64,000 bases of DNA from Schistosoma mansoni (taxonomy: Eukaryota > Platyhelminthes > Trematoda > Strigeidida > Schistosomatidae): assembly GCF_000237925.1 (NCBI RefSeq), contig NW_017385989.1:1488001-1552000 (forward strand), in the 5' to 3' direction. The stretch's first letter is position 1; the number at the start of each line of letters is the position of its first letter. The translations under genes were made by a program, and so were the position numbers. Below, in pieces: positions 34,099 through 46,639 of this stretch. The notes below the pieces were generated by a model. The model was given only the letters and a program-made list of their open reading frames with translations. It did no database searches and had not been told where the DNA came from.

Positions 34099-35391
34099 GG
34101 CAAAGTGTATATGAAGTAAGAAAGTTTTGTTGTGAATGACTTTGTATTCAAGTGATTTTACATCCGAAAGAGCTTTGCTCTCAATTCCAGTCGATTATTT
34201 CTTACATTTTATGTTTTTAAGGGACATTCCTTCCCATGGCATCTACGGCTAATGCGTTTTTCCTCGATGCTTGTATATTTCTCGGTCTAGTGTCATTGGT
34301 CATTAATCCTCAATCCTCATTATGTATTTAGACAATAGATGGGCTATCACTTGTGATGGTAATCTTAATTCACTTGTTTAGTCCAGGAAATTCACCGTCA
34401 GATACAAACTAGTGCTTAGGAAGCAATATACTGTCGTTGTTTTGAGATTAGCGAGTATCGTACAAGCTAACGTTTCAAAAACGGATCACTTTAGATCCCA
34501 GATGTATACCTAGTTACAGAAAGAGTCAGACATAATTTCAGAAATCCAGGAAGCCTTGTCACTTTACTTTTCAATCTGCTCTCCTGACTGGTTCTGAGCA
34601 TTGCTCTTCGAGATCTCCAAACACACCGCAATCAAGTAGTTCACAAAAAAGGTCACTGACTTGGTGGATCAAAGCCACATGCTGATTTGGCCTCCAGCCT
34701 TCTAACAATCTGCTCTTATGCCAGCCAACATCAACCTTGATGGCAGACAGTAGATGTACATGTTACTTGTTCCTATTAGCTCTTCTGATAAGTATAGTAC
34801 ATCACAAAGCGATTCCTTATGGAGTGAAGGTAACTACCCTAACCACTGTTTATATTTTGTCAACCACAAAGCAAGTAACTAAGTAGGTATCAGTGTCAAG
34901 GTTTCAAATAAATTTGGCACTAGGTAGGGAGTTAACAATAGGTGTACTTTTTGTTATATCTCAATGAATAGAACAATTGCATTCCTGAAGTTCCGTGGTT
35001 TAATGTAAATCACTTCAGAGGAAATGATCCAATTAAATTTACACAAGTTTCTTTTGTACTATTCAAACTTGTGTTAATTTACTTCGGTTATTCATTTTCT
35101 CTGATGAAATGGTTCACATTAAGCCACAAAACGTCAGAAATACAATTTTTCTACTCATTGGGATGTAACTAAAAAAATATACATTATGGAATAACTAAGT
35201 GTAATGGAAAAGTATGGGTTTTGAAATTAACTGTTATAACAGGATATGTATGGGTTAAGTGAATAGTCATTAGTGTCCACAAAGGATTACTAGTAGATCA
35301 TTGGATAATCGGTTCTGCTAATTAGTGCTAGCTATTGCTTTACTGACCAACGTGAAAGTAGGTTGGACGACAAGTAGGTTATGGAGCTGAA
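34099..35391. other. No gene recognised
   Basis: Probably 5' flank or intron of the prohibitin gene. I searched for the exon encoding the conserved PWVQKPI..D..S segment and did not find it. Confidence 0.4.
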
Positions 35392-35452
35392 ACGTAGTAG
35401 ACGCATATGTATCTGGTGCCCCCTTGTACCAATATTTATGTTTAAATAAATG
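35392..35452 (+). repeat. LINE-B type 3' tail
   Basis: CGCATATGTATCTGGTGCCC then TTGTACCAATATTTATG and an AAATAAATG end match the 3' terminus of LINE-B (39775-39835, reversed). Only the tail is present. Confidence 0.65.
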
Positions 35453-35805
35453 AAAATCAAATTGTCAAATGTTGGGATGAGTCTTGGTGATTTATGTGAT
35501 AATCGTAGTTAGCATACATTGGGTAATTACCAACAGTTGAAATAACTTAGACTAGGTTGTAGTGAAATGTTTGCGCATGCGTTGTCATTCTCTAAGCATT
35601 AGTAGCTCTCATTCTTCTGTTTGCACTTTTTTCCTTGGCTTTCGTATAATGTTTTTTCATCTGATTTCTTTGTGGTTTCACACATGACAATTAAGATCAA
35701 TAGTCAGTTAAATGCCATAATTTTTAATTTTACCGCTTGTCTATGTTATTGTGTAGCAAACTAGTTATTCTCATAGGAAATAGTTCATAATCCATGGTTA
35801 GTTTT

Positions 35806-38800
35806 GTCAATCAGTCAGTCAGTCAGTCAACTACAACATAGGATCACGCACATATATGCATCATTCCAAGTTGCCACACCTCATTAGTACAACAAGATGA
35901 ACACCAAATTCATAGTAGTTCATTTAGTAGTCGTAATATATAAAAGAAAGATTGTATATAAGAATATAGTACAGGAAGAAAGACATATGAAGCAATTTTA
36001 ATCTCAAGGTTTAAGGGAAGATGAATAGTGTGTACATCTACGCCATTGTGATCGATTCTGAGCCATGTCACACAAAGTCTCCGACCATTGGTTACGATAG
36101 TCACACGGACCCCAACCAAGTAGTCTGTATCTATTAACATGACTCAGACTAGAAGTTAGTGGCTTCAAGAACTGATGCCATGTTTTGGTTTGATCGCCCC
36201 TAACTCTCTTCCAACCATCTCCAATACTAGTCAGCATAGCGCGTCGTGGTAGTCGGTGTTCAGGCACACGTAACAACACGCGGCTCAACCGTCCTAGTCG
36301 ATGAAGATTCATGACCTCATCAACTGATTTACCATCATTCCTTAATACCATGTGTCTAACCTCACTATTACTTAGTGATCCCAGCAGACGCGGGCAATAT
36401 TTCTAAGGCATCTGTGGTTAAATACTAGTAACTTGCGAGTATCTTCTACTCTTAATGGCCATGTTTCACAGCCGTAAAGTAGAACAGATCGAACTGCCGC
36501 ACAGTATACTCGTCCCTTAATTGATAGACGGATATCTCGCCTTCGCCATAGGTGACGTAAGTTGGCGAAAGCCAAACTAGCTTTCTGAATCTGTGCACAG
36601 ACTTCGTCAGACGCCAACCCATTAGGGCTGATCAGACTTCCAAGATAACTAAAGTTGACGCATCCGACTGCACCCTTTATCTTTAGTACAAGTGTTGACG
36701 CAGGCCAGTCCTGGAGCAACAGTTTACATTTAAAGGAGGAGAAACGCATCCCAAACATTTTGGCATTGTTACTCAATGCTACCAAAAGACTACGTTTTAC
36801 CAGCGTCTTCACCAAACAGGACTATGTCGTTTGCGTATTTTAAGTCAATAATTGAATCTCGTGGAAGGAGATCAATTTCCGAAAATTCAGTCGACGAGGA
36901 CGTTATTTCCGGCAGTAGGTCTATGATAAAGTTAAACAAAAATAGAGATAGTGAACAGCCTTACCGGTTACCTTTTGAAGTTGTAAAGTCAGATGACAGT
37001 TCTCCATAAGCTCTGACTCAACTAGTAATGTTCGAGTAAAGGGCCTTCACAAGGTTAATGTACTTCTGAGGTACACCTTTCAGTGACAGACACTGCAACA
37101 GAACCTCTCGGTCTACAGAGTCAGGTGCTGTTTTTAAGTCAAGAAAAACTATCACTGTGTAATGCTGATATGCATGCCTGAGTTCTAAAACCTAACGAAT
37201 AATGAATATGTGGTCGATACAGCCACGATCAGGTCTGAAGCCAGCCTGATTTTCTCATGTTTGCAGTTCATGAGTCTTAGTTAGGCGCTCGATAATTATT
37301 GAGATTAGTATTTTAGATGCTATATTAGTCAAACTAATCCCTCTATGGTTATCACAGGATGATTTTGACCCCTTCTTATATATTGAGACAATCACTGATT
37401 GCGACCAGTCAGATGGGATTATATCCAACTCCCAGATCTTAGCTAAAATGTTAGTCAACCTACTCGCTTAGACTGAACCACCATAATTAAAGACCTCTGG
37501 AATCAGTTCATCTGGATCAGCTGCTCTTCCTCGTTTCAGATTAGCTATAGCTTTTTGAACTTCATTTAGAGTCGGGGGCCTACTTCAATGTTCCATTCAG
37601 GCTGTTTGGAAATGGATAACTGTAGAGTAGCTGAAGGTCAGCTCAACTGCTCCTCAAAGTGTTCCGCCCATCGTTCTAAACGTCTGAACTGGCAGCAGAT
37701 AAGTGTCCTTTTATTCTGAGACCGTCTCACCTACACTTGACTTCTTAATTCCAGTTTCTTTTATTAGTTTGGAAAGCTGTTTGGTGTTACCTACAGCCAC
37801 TGCCTTTTCCATCTCTTTTGCTTTCGTTGCCCACCACCGCTCACGATCGTTCCTTAGACTTTTTGGTTAACCTAGATCTGATTTGCTTTCGCTCTTCATC
37901 GTATTCGGAGCCTGATGGGATGAGTTTACGAAAATCCATCAGTGCAATAGACTTAGTAGAAATCCATAGGTTTTTCGTAACCCATTGGTTTAAATCATTA
38001 ATAGATGTCAATGCTATTTGTATATCTTTTCAAGCAACATCTGGGTCAACCTCCTTTTCAGAACTACCTAAATGTGACCTCAGTTGATCCTGGAATCTAC
38101 TTTTGGCTTTCTCGTGACTCAGTTCAATTCTAATGGGTCTTCTTAGTGCGGTTTTTCTGTGTTCAGTGAGATGCAAGCAAATGCGTGCTCGTAATAAAGC
38201 ATGATCAAAGTCTAAACATGTATTCCAGAACGAGCGACAGTCTTCTATCGACCGTCTCCAACGATGACTGATGGCAATATGGTCTATTTGAGTACATCGT
38301 TGGTTTGCTGCAAGGGGGCCCCTCCATCTTAGACGATGTCTTTCCTTATGTTTAAAATTAGTGTTTGCTAAAAATAAACGATTGTCTGAGCACAGTTGCA
38401 ACAGACGGTCACCATTATCTGTTCGCTGAATCGGAGTACTAAAATACCCACCTAAATGTCTTTCTGTTTGGTTTAAGCTACCTACTTGAGCATTAAAGTC
38501 ACATGCTACAAATACTATGTCTGAGCGTTTAGCTTTTTGAAGAAGTTCAGAGAACTTTGTGTAAAAGTCATCTTTCACTTCATCCGGGCTGTAGTTAGTG
38601 GGAGCGTAGTCAGCAACGACGTGTGTCAGTATCTTTTCGAGTTCTTACGGAGCTGTTTAGTCGAACAACACATAGGCGACTGTTGACGGGGATCCTCTCG
38701 GTGCTTGTTCTGCTCTCCTACTCAGTGCTATGCCTACACCTTCAAGTCTACGAGAACTCACTATCGCGTCGTCAGATAAACGGAGAGTGTATTTCGCCGG

Positions 38801-39015
38801 CTCTCCGTTTTGGCGAGGTGAGGTCAAGTGAATGGCCACACTAGAATCCTGTGCGTGTGTTTCGGAGACAGCATAAATCAATAGTACGAGATTCCAGGGT
38901 TATAGCCAAGGAGGTCTGCTGGCCGATTTGACAAGGTGCGTACGTTGAAGGCTCCAATTCGTAGTTTAGAGCGAGGTTTCGGTAGACCTGGAACAGTATT
39001 TCGCTCACTAGAACC
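35806..39015 (-). mobile_element. LINE-A (RTE clade), nearly full length
   Basis: From the 5' end (right) on the minus strand: APE endonuclease start (KLRIGAFNVRT near 38935), VSETHAQDSSVAIHL, FVACDFNAQVGSLNQ, IDHIAISHRWRRSIEDC and FDHALL. Reverse transcriptase follows with IYKKGSKSSCDNHRGISLTN, then the 3' domain (FSYLGSLISPNGL, YGCETWPLRVEDTRKLL, MAQNRSQWRRC). The 3' UTR ends in (CTGA)n. Many stops and frameshifts, so it is inactive. It lies antisense just upstream of a prohibitin exon. Confidence 0.85.
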
Positions 39016-39145
39016 TGCTTCGGTTTGGGCACCCGGGCAGTGTCACAGCTCTCACACAAATTAAATAAGATTTGTGTGGCGCATATATATCTGGTGCTTC
39101 CTTGTATCTATATTTATGTGTTCAACTAAATAATAAATTAAGTGC
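39016..39145 (+). repeat. LINE-B/SINE-B tail module abutting the LINE-A 5' end
   Basis: CTTCGGTTTGGGCACCCGGG, then TTTGTGTGGCGCATAT, then CTGGTGCTTCC, ending in an A/T-rich AAATAATAAATT. It is the same ~110-bp tail as in LINE-B and SINE-B, in plus orientation, while LINE-A reads on the minus strand. Confidence 0.7.
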
Positions 39146-39314
39146 TTCGTCAACTGGATCTGTTGCATTACCCCCCATTTTATGTTTGCAGGGAAAAGTA
39201 CTCGTGATAAACATGTTGCATAGATTTCTTCATTGATAGTAGTTATAATAACTTCAATTTAAATGTCATTCATTTCCGTGGGTCATATTTGTGTTTTTTT
39301 TACTACCGATGTAG

Positions 39315-39574
39315 ATCTACAAACAGTGAATATAACTTTGCGTATATTGTTTCGCCCTGAGCCATCTACTCTACCAAAGATTTATCAGAACCTAGGTTTT
39401 GACTACGAGGAACGTGTACTTCCTTCCATTACCACTGAGGTGCTCAAAGCAGTGGTTGCTCAATTTGATGCAAGTGAGCTTATAACTCAGCGAGAATTGG
39501 TCAGTCAGAGAGTGAATGAAGATCTTACCCAACGAGCTTCATCGTTCGGTATATTGTTAGACGATATAGCCCTG
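39315..39574 (+). CDS. PHB1: Prohibitin 1, internal exon
   Basis: Encodes (D)[19 protein letters not shown], then [40 protein letters not shown] and on to GILLDDIAL. It is closely matched to human PHB1 [15 protein letters not shown]...[20 protein letters not shown]. This is the core of the SPFB/PHB domain. Acceptor GTAG ends at 39314 (phase 1, completing GAT/Asp) and donor GTAAAT starts at 39575 (phase 0). Prohibitin 1 forms a ring with PHB2 in the inner mitochondrial membrane and supports cristae and respiratory-complex assembly. The N-terminal exons were not found in the window. Confidence 0.95.
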
Positions 39575-39774
39575 GTAAATGTCATTGTATTTATTTAGTA
39601 AATAATTTCTTTGGTTTCTATTTATCATTTTCTAACCTTGCATCTCGTTATGGTTTCATACTTTCTTATAATATACTCAGGTTGTCCTTATTGCTTCAAA
39701 TAACACGGGTCCAAGTGATATTTGAGGGATCACTTTTCTTGCCGTTAGATGTTCTACTGATTATTATTTTGTTT

Positions 39775-41240
39775 TATTTAAACACATACATATTGGTACA
39801 AAAGGGCACCAGATACATATGCGCCACACAAAATAATGAAAGTAGGAAGAGAAGGGATGAAAAGATAAGGCGGACTGAAATGTACAACCGGAAAACTCTT
39901 TCAGTTAAGAAAGTTAGAACCACTCTTTATGAAGAAAGTAAAAGAAAGTTACAGCAGGATCGCCACTGGCTTCTATTCTGAGCCATATCTGATAACGTCT
40001 CTAGCCACTGTGTTGCACTACCTCTCGGACCCCAGCCAGGGAGTCGTGAAGGACCAACAGAAGCTAGCCCTTTGCAGCTTTCTTTCATGCCACGACACCA
40101 TGTCATACACTGACCTCCTCTCCGCTTTCTCCAACCAGTCCCAGAGTCGGCAAATAATGCACGACGTGGAAGTCTCTGGGACGACATTCGTAGAACATGT
40201 CCAAGCCACCGAAGTCGGTGTTTCAAGATGGTGACACCAATTGAATTATCGTCTCTGCGCCCGAACACACGATGCCGAACCTCTGCATTACTAACATGGT
40301 GTTGCCACTGGATGTCAGCAATCCTTCGGAGACAATGATGATCGAACACAGAGAGTCGTCTAACATCCTCAACTCGGAGAGGCCAGGTTTCACAAGCATA
40401 GAGCAAAACTGCTCTCACCGACGCGTTGTAGATCCGACCTTTTACAGCCAGACTAACATCACGAAGGCGCCAAAGATGGCCCAGATTTGCATAAGCCGCT
40501 CTGGCTTTCATTATACGTGCATCAATCTCATCACTCACGCCACCACCAGCACTTATATAGCTACCTAGATACACGAACTTCTCAACTACTTCAATCTGCT
40601 CACCATCCAGGGTGAGTACAGGATGAGAATCTTGCCAGTCTTGTAGGAGTACTTTGCACTTGGAGGGTGCAAAGCACATGCCGTACCTATGGACACTGAT
40701 TGCCAACTGATTAAGTGCGGATTGCATGCCTTGAGCATTATCGCACAGTAAGGCAATATCATCCGCATACTCGAGGTCGAGAATTTGTTCTCCAGGCAGC
40801 AGATCCACACCGCTATTACTTACATCCATCAGAGCTGTTTCCAGGATGTCATCGATGGCAAAGTTGAAGCGGAATGGTGAGATCGGGCAACCCTGTCTAA
40901 CCCCGCTGCTTGAATGGAACAAGGGAGAAAGGTGGTTGTATGCCCTCACTCTGCCTGAGGTGTTCGTGTACAGGGCCTTTAAAATGTTAATAAACTTCTC
41001 AGGCACACCCTTCTTCAATAGACAATCCCAGAGAACAGTCCTGTCCAACGAATCGAAGGCAGCCCTGATATCAAGAAACACTACGATTGTTGGCCTGCGA
41101 TAAGTATGACGGTGTTCTAACATTTGGCGGAGGGTGAAGATATGATCAATGCATCCTCGACCAGAACGAAAACCAGCCTGCTCCTCGCGAGTCAATCGTT
41201 CTCGGGTTTTAAACAACCTATGAAGAATGACAGATTAAAC
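39775..41240 (-). mobile_element. LINE-B (RTE clade, SR2-like), 5'-truncated with intact RT C-terminal half
   Basis: An uninterrupted 429-codon frame (41216-39927) carries EEQAGFRSGRGCIDHIFTLR, VFLDIRAAFDSLDR, GVRQGCPISPFRFNFAIDDI and the catalytic LEYADDIALLCDN, then YACETWPLRVEDVRRLSVFD and LRWLGHVLRM. The 3' UTR ends TTTGTGTGGCGCATATGTAT...TTTAAATAAA. The endonuclease is missing. The open frame means a recent insertion. It lies antisense within the prohibitin intron. Confidence 0.9.
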
Positions 41241-41757
41241 AATGTCGTGTCTGAAACTGGTTACAGTTTTGCCACACTTCCAGAATATGGCTATTACAAA
41301 ACCCATACATCATCATCGATCAAATATCTGTCACGAATATTTATGACTCCCATTTGCCACGTCTCACATCAGCAAAGCTAGAAAGGAAGTTGACAAGATG
41401 AAAAGCAAAGTACAGGAAACAATAATAAATGCAGTAAGAATCTAAGCATGAAAAATACCATTGAAAAGAAACAAATAAGGTCAAAGAATCTAAGGTTTTT
41501 AGGGAAGAGTGGGTGAAGCTGTGCCACTTCAACGGATTCCACCCCATATCACCTATTACGAGTATTAAGCAGGCCCTTGCTTAAGAGCCTGTATGTTTTT
41601 TGAGTTTGCTCAGGCTATCAATAAATAACTTCATGGTTTTATGATATCTCACTGCTTATGGCATATTTTCAGCCTACTATTTCAGCCATCATTGCGCGTT
41701 AGAGTAGATGATGGTTAGATATGCCTAACGTATGTCCAAACCATCTCATTTGACGAT

Positions 41758-42567
41758 GTCAGTCAGTCAGTCAGCTACAACGTAGGACCAGGCACATATA
41801 TGCATCGGTCCAAGTTGCCATACCTCGTTAGCACAACAAGATCAACACCGGATTCCTAGTAGTTAATTTAGTGTTGGTAGTAGTATATAAATTATAGGTT
41901 GTATATAGGGATATAGTACAGGAAGGAAGAGAGATATGAAGCAATTTTAGTCTCAAGGTTTAAGGGAAGATAAAGAGTGTATACACCTACGCCATTGTGA
42001 TCGATTCTCAGCCATGTCACACAGAGTCTCCAACCATTGGTTACGATAGTCACGCGGACCCCAACCAGGTAGTCTGCATCTGCCAACATGGCTCAGACTA
42101 GAAGTTAGTGACTTCAAGCACTGATGCCATGTTTTGGTTTGGCCGCCCCTAACTCTCTTCCAACCGTCCCCAATACTAGTCATCATAGCGCGTCGTGGTA
42201 ATCGGTGTTCAGGCATACGTAACACATGGCCCAACCATCTCAGTCGATGAAGATTCATCACCTCATCAACTGATTTACCATCGTTCCCTAATACCCTGCG
42301 TCTAACCTCACTATTACTTACCCGGTTATCCCAGCAGATGCGAGCAATATTTCTAAGGCATCTGTGGTCAAATACTAGTAACCTACGAGTATCTTCTACT
42401 CTTAATGGCCATGTTTCACAGCCGTAAAGTAGAACAGAACGAACTGATGCGCAGTATACTCGTCCCTTAATTGATAGACGGATATCTCGTCTACGCCATA
42501 GGTGACGTAAGTTGGCAAAAGCCAAACGAGCTTTTTGAATCCGTGCAGAGATTTGACGATGATTCAT
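41758..42567 (-). mobile_element. LINE-A (RTE clade) 3' part
   Basis: A continuous 204-codon frame: ISARIQKARLAFANLRHLWR, SVRSVLLYGCETWPLRVEDT, VLGNDGKSVDEVMNLHRLRW, GDGWKRVRGGQTKTWHQCLK. The 3' UTR ends in (CTGA)n at 41758. No frame break in the retained part, so it is younger than the copies at 10156 and 35806. Inside the prohibitin intron. Confidence 0.85.
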
Positions 42568-42569
42568 AG

Positions 42570-42890
42570 CCTTGCCAATGGACTTGGTTTTTTACACAGT
42601 GCCCCACACATGCTCTGCATTATTCACTCAATGGTTTCATCACATCCGGGGAATACATCAAATAAATCTATGATTAGATGCTTTCAGCCTAGCGATTCCT
42701 ACTTTTAGAGGCCAAGCTTCACAAACGTGAAAAGATATTAACCTGACTGTTGGGAAGTGTTTGCTCTCCTTGATTAATGAACGGAAATTTCGTGTTCACC
42801 ATGAATGTTACAGTTCGACAAGTCAGATGCCGAGTCTCATCATCCTCCAAACTCACCTGAAGTAATGAAACTTCCATGATAGATCAATTA
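42570..42890 (-). mobile_element. Old RTE-like LINE remnant
   Basis: The minus strand reads TRHLTCRTVTFMVNTKFPFI then CEAWPLKVGIARLKASNHRF, a decayed match to the CETWPLRVED.RRL..FDHRCLR block of RTE LINEs. It is joined to the younger LINE-A 3' part on its left. Confidence 0.5.
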
Positions 42891-42904
42891 GTCAAGATAT
42901 CATA

Positions 42905-43040
42905 TCAGCACCCGGGCAGTATCACAGCCCACACACAAATGAATGAAATGATGAACTCTATTGACGATAATTTGTGTGGCGCATATGTACCTGGTGCCCT
43001 TTTGTACCAATATATATGTGTTTAAATAAGTAATAATAAA
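42905..43040 (+). repeat. LINE-B/SINE-B tail module
   Basis: CACCCGGGCAGTATCACAGC, then TTTGTGTGGCGCATATGTAC, CTGGTGCCCTTTTGTACC and TTTAAATAAGTAATAATAAA. Plus orientation, 3' end only. Confidence 0.7.
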
Positions 43041-43119
43041 TAATCAGCTCATGAATCGATTAACTGCTGAACCGAGATTTGTTGGTTATAAGTATTAAAT
43101 CACTGATGTTTTCGAGGCA

Positions 43120-43430
43120 CTATCACCGAGTGAGTAATGTTAAGGCTAGACGAAGGACATTAAGTAAAGATCAGTTTATGAGATAGACGGTCCTCATTGA
43201 TTGAAATGGTTGGGACATGCTAAATATGCCCAACCACCACCTACTCCGACGTACAATGTTTGCTGGCATATGAGTAGGTTAGGAGGAAGATGGGGGCGGC
43301 CAAACTAAAACGTGACGTTGTTCCATGAAGATTAATAGTTAGACTAGGGCGTGTTACGAGATGTTGTATTGAGGTCACTGTGATTACTTTAACCAATAGA
43401 TGCAGACGTTGAGCGAAATAGCTCGAAATC
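43120..43430 (+). mobile_element. Old RTE-like LINE 3' remnant
   Basis: The plus strand reads HRVSNVKARRRTLSK, WLKWLGHAKYAQ and LGGRWGRPN, a decayed version of VSNAEVRRRV..., LRWLGHVLRM and GGQTKTW. Many breaks. Confidence 0.5.
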
Positions 43431-43439
43431 TCAATAGTG

Positions 43440-44360
43440 TAAGTTCATTCATTGTTTATCTTCCCTATAATCGTGAGTTTAAAACTTATCTTGTACTTGT
43501 CCACAAATTCATTCTGGGATTATGTTCTTTCTTAATATTTACAGTTATCACTTATACTATTACTACTTTTACTGCACTGAGATTTGTCTTGGTAAATTTT
43601 TCTCTTTGTGCTAATATAGTTGTCAAACATCTCCAGCTACGCTAAATATAAGAGACTATTTTATCCGTAAAATTACTTTGACTTTAGTTCCACTTGTTGA
43701 CCTATTTTTATTATTTGCTAATAAAGTCTCATTCTCATCTATATCTGGTTCTTAGTCGTTGATCAGGTGGTGATTACGTTGAGTGTATCAAATGATCTAC
43801 TATTAAGTAGTCTATTGTTCTAGTGCCCAGTCTAATGTTTAGCCCTACCGATTCAATTATCGAGTGATCTAGTGTTTTGATGTATGGAGTCATGTTTTAT
43901 CCCATATTACAGTAGTTTAGTTACGGAAACCGTGTTATCTGATGACCCTGTCTGGTAATTTAAAGTACGGTAGTTAAGGTAGCGTTCAGACCCTTACAAA
44001 ACTTTTGTTTAAAACTCGAGTGATTAAACAGTTGAATAGATGAGATTTAACCCAAGTTTAACGGTCAGTCAACTAGAGTCAAAATTAAAGAAATAACCAT
44101 TTTGTTTTCTATAGAAGAAACCTTATTATTTCGTTTTGGAATTATTAGTCATGGAACGTAAAATCCCAGAAATGTTATAAGTAATAGTAGCTGTGCGAAT
44201 AAACTTTGTATTTGTTCTAACATATAGCTATATTTATCTAACTGCTTTACTGTACAGGGAATACATTTTAGTTCTGTGTAATACGATAATTTCAAGAAAT
44301 TATGCTTTATTCAAATGATCAGAGGTTATACAAGTCTATTAGACAACTCATCATTCCATT
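43440..44360. other. Prohibitin intron, nothing recognised
   Basis: AT-rich intronic DNA without a recognisable repeat or exon. Confidence 0.45.
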
Positions 44361-44805
44361 TATTTGTGAGAGGGCTGTGATACTGCCCAGGTGCCCAAAC
44401 TGAAGCACGTGGTTTTCTTAAGGGGCAACACCCGGAGTCTTTGACCTAAAGGTCTAACCCGCAAGCAGTGGGGTATCGTGAGGAGATGCAGTCCCATGGT
44501 AGCCGGTGACCAACAATTGGTTCATATGCCATTTCTTTCCTCAGGATACTGGAGTCCATGTGTACCATTGGTTTGGAATGAGGGTTTTCCAACTCTCCTA
44601 GGTGAACTTTCCGTGTCCACCAACCCGGTTAAAGCACCGTACATTTGCTTTTCGTCCTTCCACTTTCGTAAACAACACCCCCGCTGAGAGAAGGCAGTGA
44701 GTAGGACTTCTCTGGCAGAGGCTATATACGCGTGGCCATATAAGAGCATTTCGAGAGAAAGAGCGAACTCTCCCCACTCTCGGCCGTACCAGGGCATTTG
44801 GGGGC
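44361..44805 (-). mobile_element. SINE-B (0.5-kb non-autonomous element), tail truncated
   Basis: Nearly identical to 50519-51030 over ~440 bases, but the terminal GCGCATATG part of the tail is missing. It lies 107 bp upstream of a prohibitin exon (44912). The 69-codon plus-strand frame it contains recurs in the other copy and is a property of the repeat, not a gene. Confidence 0.75.
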
Positions 44806-44911
44806 GTTAAGCTAATTAACTAACGTTAGTTTAAGAATATAAAATATGAGTAAGATGTTTTTGTTATTATTATTATTGTTTAATAATGCTTCGTGTGTTA
44901 TTTGTTCACAG

Positions 44912-45007
44912 ACACAAATCTCTTTCGGTCGAGAATTCTCAGAAGCAGTAGAAGCCAAACAAGTTGCTCAACAGGAAGCTGAACGTGCACGATATTTAGT
45001 AGAAAAG
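44912..45007 (+). CDS. PHB1: Prohibitin 1, penultimate exon
   Basis: Encodes [20 protein letters not shown] then [12 protein letters not shown], matching human [32 protein letters not shown]. This is the end of the PHB domain and the start of the coiled coil that pairs with PHB2. Acceptor ACAG ends at 44911, donor GTAAAA starts at 45008; both phase 0, exactly 32 codons. Confidence 0.95.
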
Positions 45008-45604
45008 GTAAAATATTCTCTAGGGGTAGTTGATGGGCAGTGTAATAACTTTCATCATTTAATGAATTACTACTAGAAGCAAATTCTATCAGACTGTCCT
45101 TTTAAGAGTGACAATTATCAGTCACATTTGTACAATCTCTTTATACGCTGATGAAGTCCCTGAAATAGATATTCTTTTTAAATTATCAAGCTCGTACGAA
45201 CGATGTAAAACTTTACTCATCAATACATCAGTTCAAGTTGGTGAGCTCTCTTAAAATGAATCTAGAAGGAAGCTACTTTCGTGATAATATAATATGCACT
45301 ATACTTCAGGTTGGGTGGTCAAATCAATCTAACGGTTGGACTGATTAAAAGTCAGATATTTTACCATGTACGCAGTCCTTAAGTATTTGAAATAACGGAT
45401 AAGTTTTATCGCAATACAACCTATTAGCTTGTTATTGTCGATAGTCAGTAAAGATATCGGTTTTGTGATAACCGCGCTTCTTTTTGTGGCATTTGTATCC
45501 TTACCAAATAAAATTATTTACTTCTCCATATTGTCATTTAAATGTAGTTTTGTTGTTATGTTGTAATTCCTCAAGATATTTTTATTCTTTCTTGATTCAC
45601 AAAG

Positions 45605-45823
45605 GCTGAACAACATAAACTGGCTGCCATTATATCTGCAGAAGGTGACTCAGAAGCGGCAACATTACTGTCTAAATCTTTCGGATCTTCCGGTGAAGGT
45701 CTTATTGAATTGAGGCGAATCGAAGCTGCTGAAGATATTGCTTACCAACTTTCAAAAAATCGAAATATCACCTATATCCCTGATGGTCAACATACACTCC
45801 TTAATTTACCTGCTGCACAATAA
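45605..45823 (+). CDS. PHB1: Prohibitin 1, last coding exon
   Basis: Encodes [20 protein letters not shown], then [40 protein letters not shown] and [12 protein letters not shown], then TAA (45821-45823). Human counterpart: [21 protein letters not shown]...ITYLPAGQSVLLQLPQ. It continues the coiled coil and the C-terminal mitochondrial segment. Acceptor AAAG ends at 45604. Intact and clearly under constraint. Confidence 0.95.
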   Translation, partial: AEQHKLAAIISAEGDSEAATLLSKSFGSSGEGLIELRRIEAAEDIAYQLSKNRNITYIPDGQHTLLNLPAAQ

Positions 45824-45978
45824 AGTCTATTTGTTTATCCTGTTTTTTGATGTAAATGTATGAGTTGAGTGTTACCGATTGTACACGATTCAATTGTCTC
45901 AGAATTTTAGCTTTTGTACCATAAATCTTTACCTAGTTAATATTCACTTCGTTCAAACTTTAATTACCATGTTTAATG

Positions 45979-45984
45979 AATAAA
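45979..45984 (+). promoter_or_regulatory. Probable poly(A) signal of prohibitin
   Basis: AATAAA, 155 bases after the PHB1 stop codon. Confidence 0.6.
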
Positions 45985-46042
45985 CTAAAAACCCAGTGTT
46001 ATTGTACTGATATAGTTCTGCATGCTTTGGGGCAAATTGGTA

Positions 46043-46620
46043 TCAGTCAGTCAGTCGTTCACAACGTAGAACTTCGTACGTACGTACATCCGACCGTTGC
46101 TGCTACCTTGACGTGGTGGTCGGGCTTGCCTATCGTTATGAACCAATCGAGCTATACTGGCTGGAACAATCGTTCCTCAAGGTCCTGCCATGCCAGACAG
46201 GTCGGTTGAAGAGCGGTAAGACTAAAAGCAGCAAACCCAAGGTCCGAAGGCGAAGTTGTACTGCCGACTGTACAGAGGTGTGACAGCAGTAAGGTGTTTC
46301 CTTCAGACAACCAGCATAACAGCGATGCTGCCTTCCCACAAGGAAGAGTGTGTTTAGAAAAGGTCGACCCTAAAAATGCACACCTCGCCTTATCCCACGG
46401 ATATCCGTCTCCGGCGGTAAGGTCCTTTGAAGAACGAAGCTAACACAAAAACTACCCACAAAAAGGTCGTGTGTGACCGACCTCAAGCAGTTGTCCCTTG
46501 GGCACTGCGGTCACGCTCTCAGGTCGTTAAGACCACTTCTAACCCAATTTCCTTTTCAGGTCCCTCAAGAAATACCCTTCCACGGTGTGGGCAGCCGGGA
46601 AGTGATATTATTCGTTTGTC
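46043..46620 (-). mobile_element. SINE-A (about 0.6 kb, CTGA tail), copy 1
   Basis: On the minus strand the element ends GTACGTACGTACGAAGTTCT then ACGTTGTGAACGACTGACTG. Its body is repeated, inverted, at 47330-47654 and, decayed, at 49555-49970. The end (CTACGTTGT then CTGA repeats) resembles the LINE-A 3' end. No coding potential; the short frames here are chance. Confidence 0.65.
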
Positions 46621-46639
46621 TAAGAACTAGTAGATTGGT

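Noticed and set aside
44478-44687. Small conserved protein, repeated identically at 50702-50911
   Set aside because: Both frames lie inside SINE-B copies on the strand opposite to the element; conservation reflects recent duplication.
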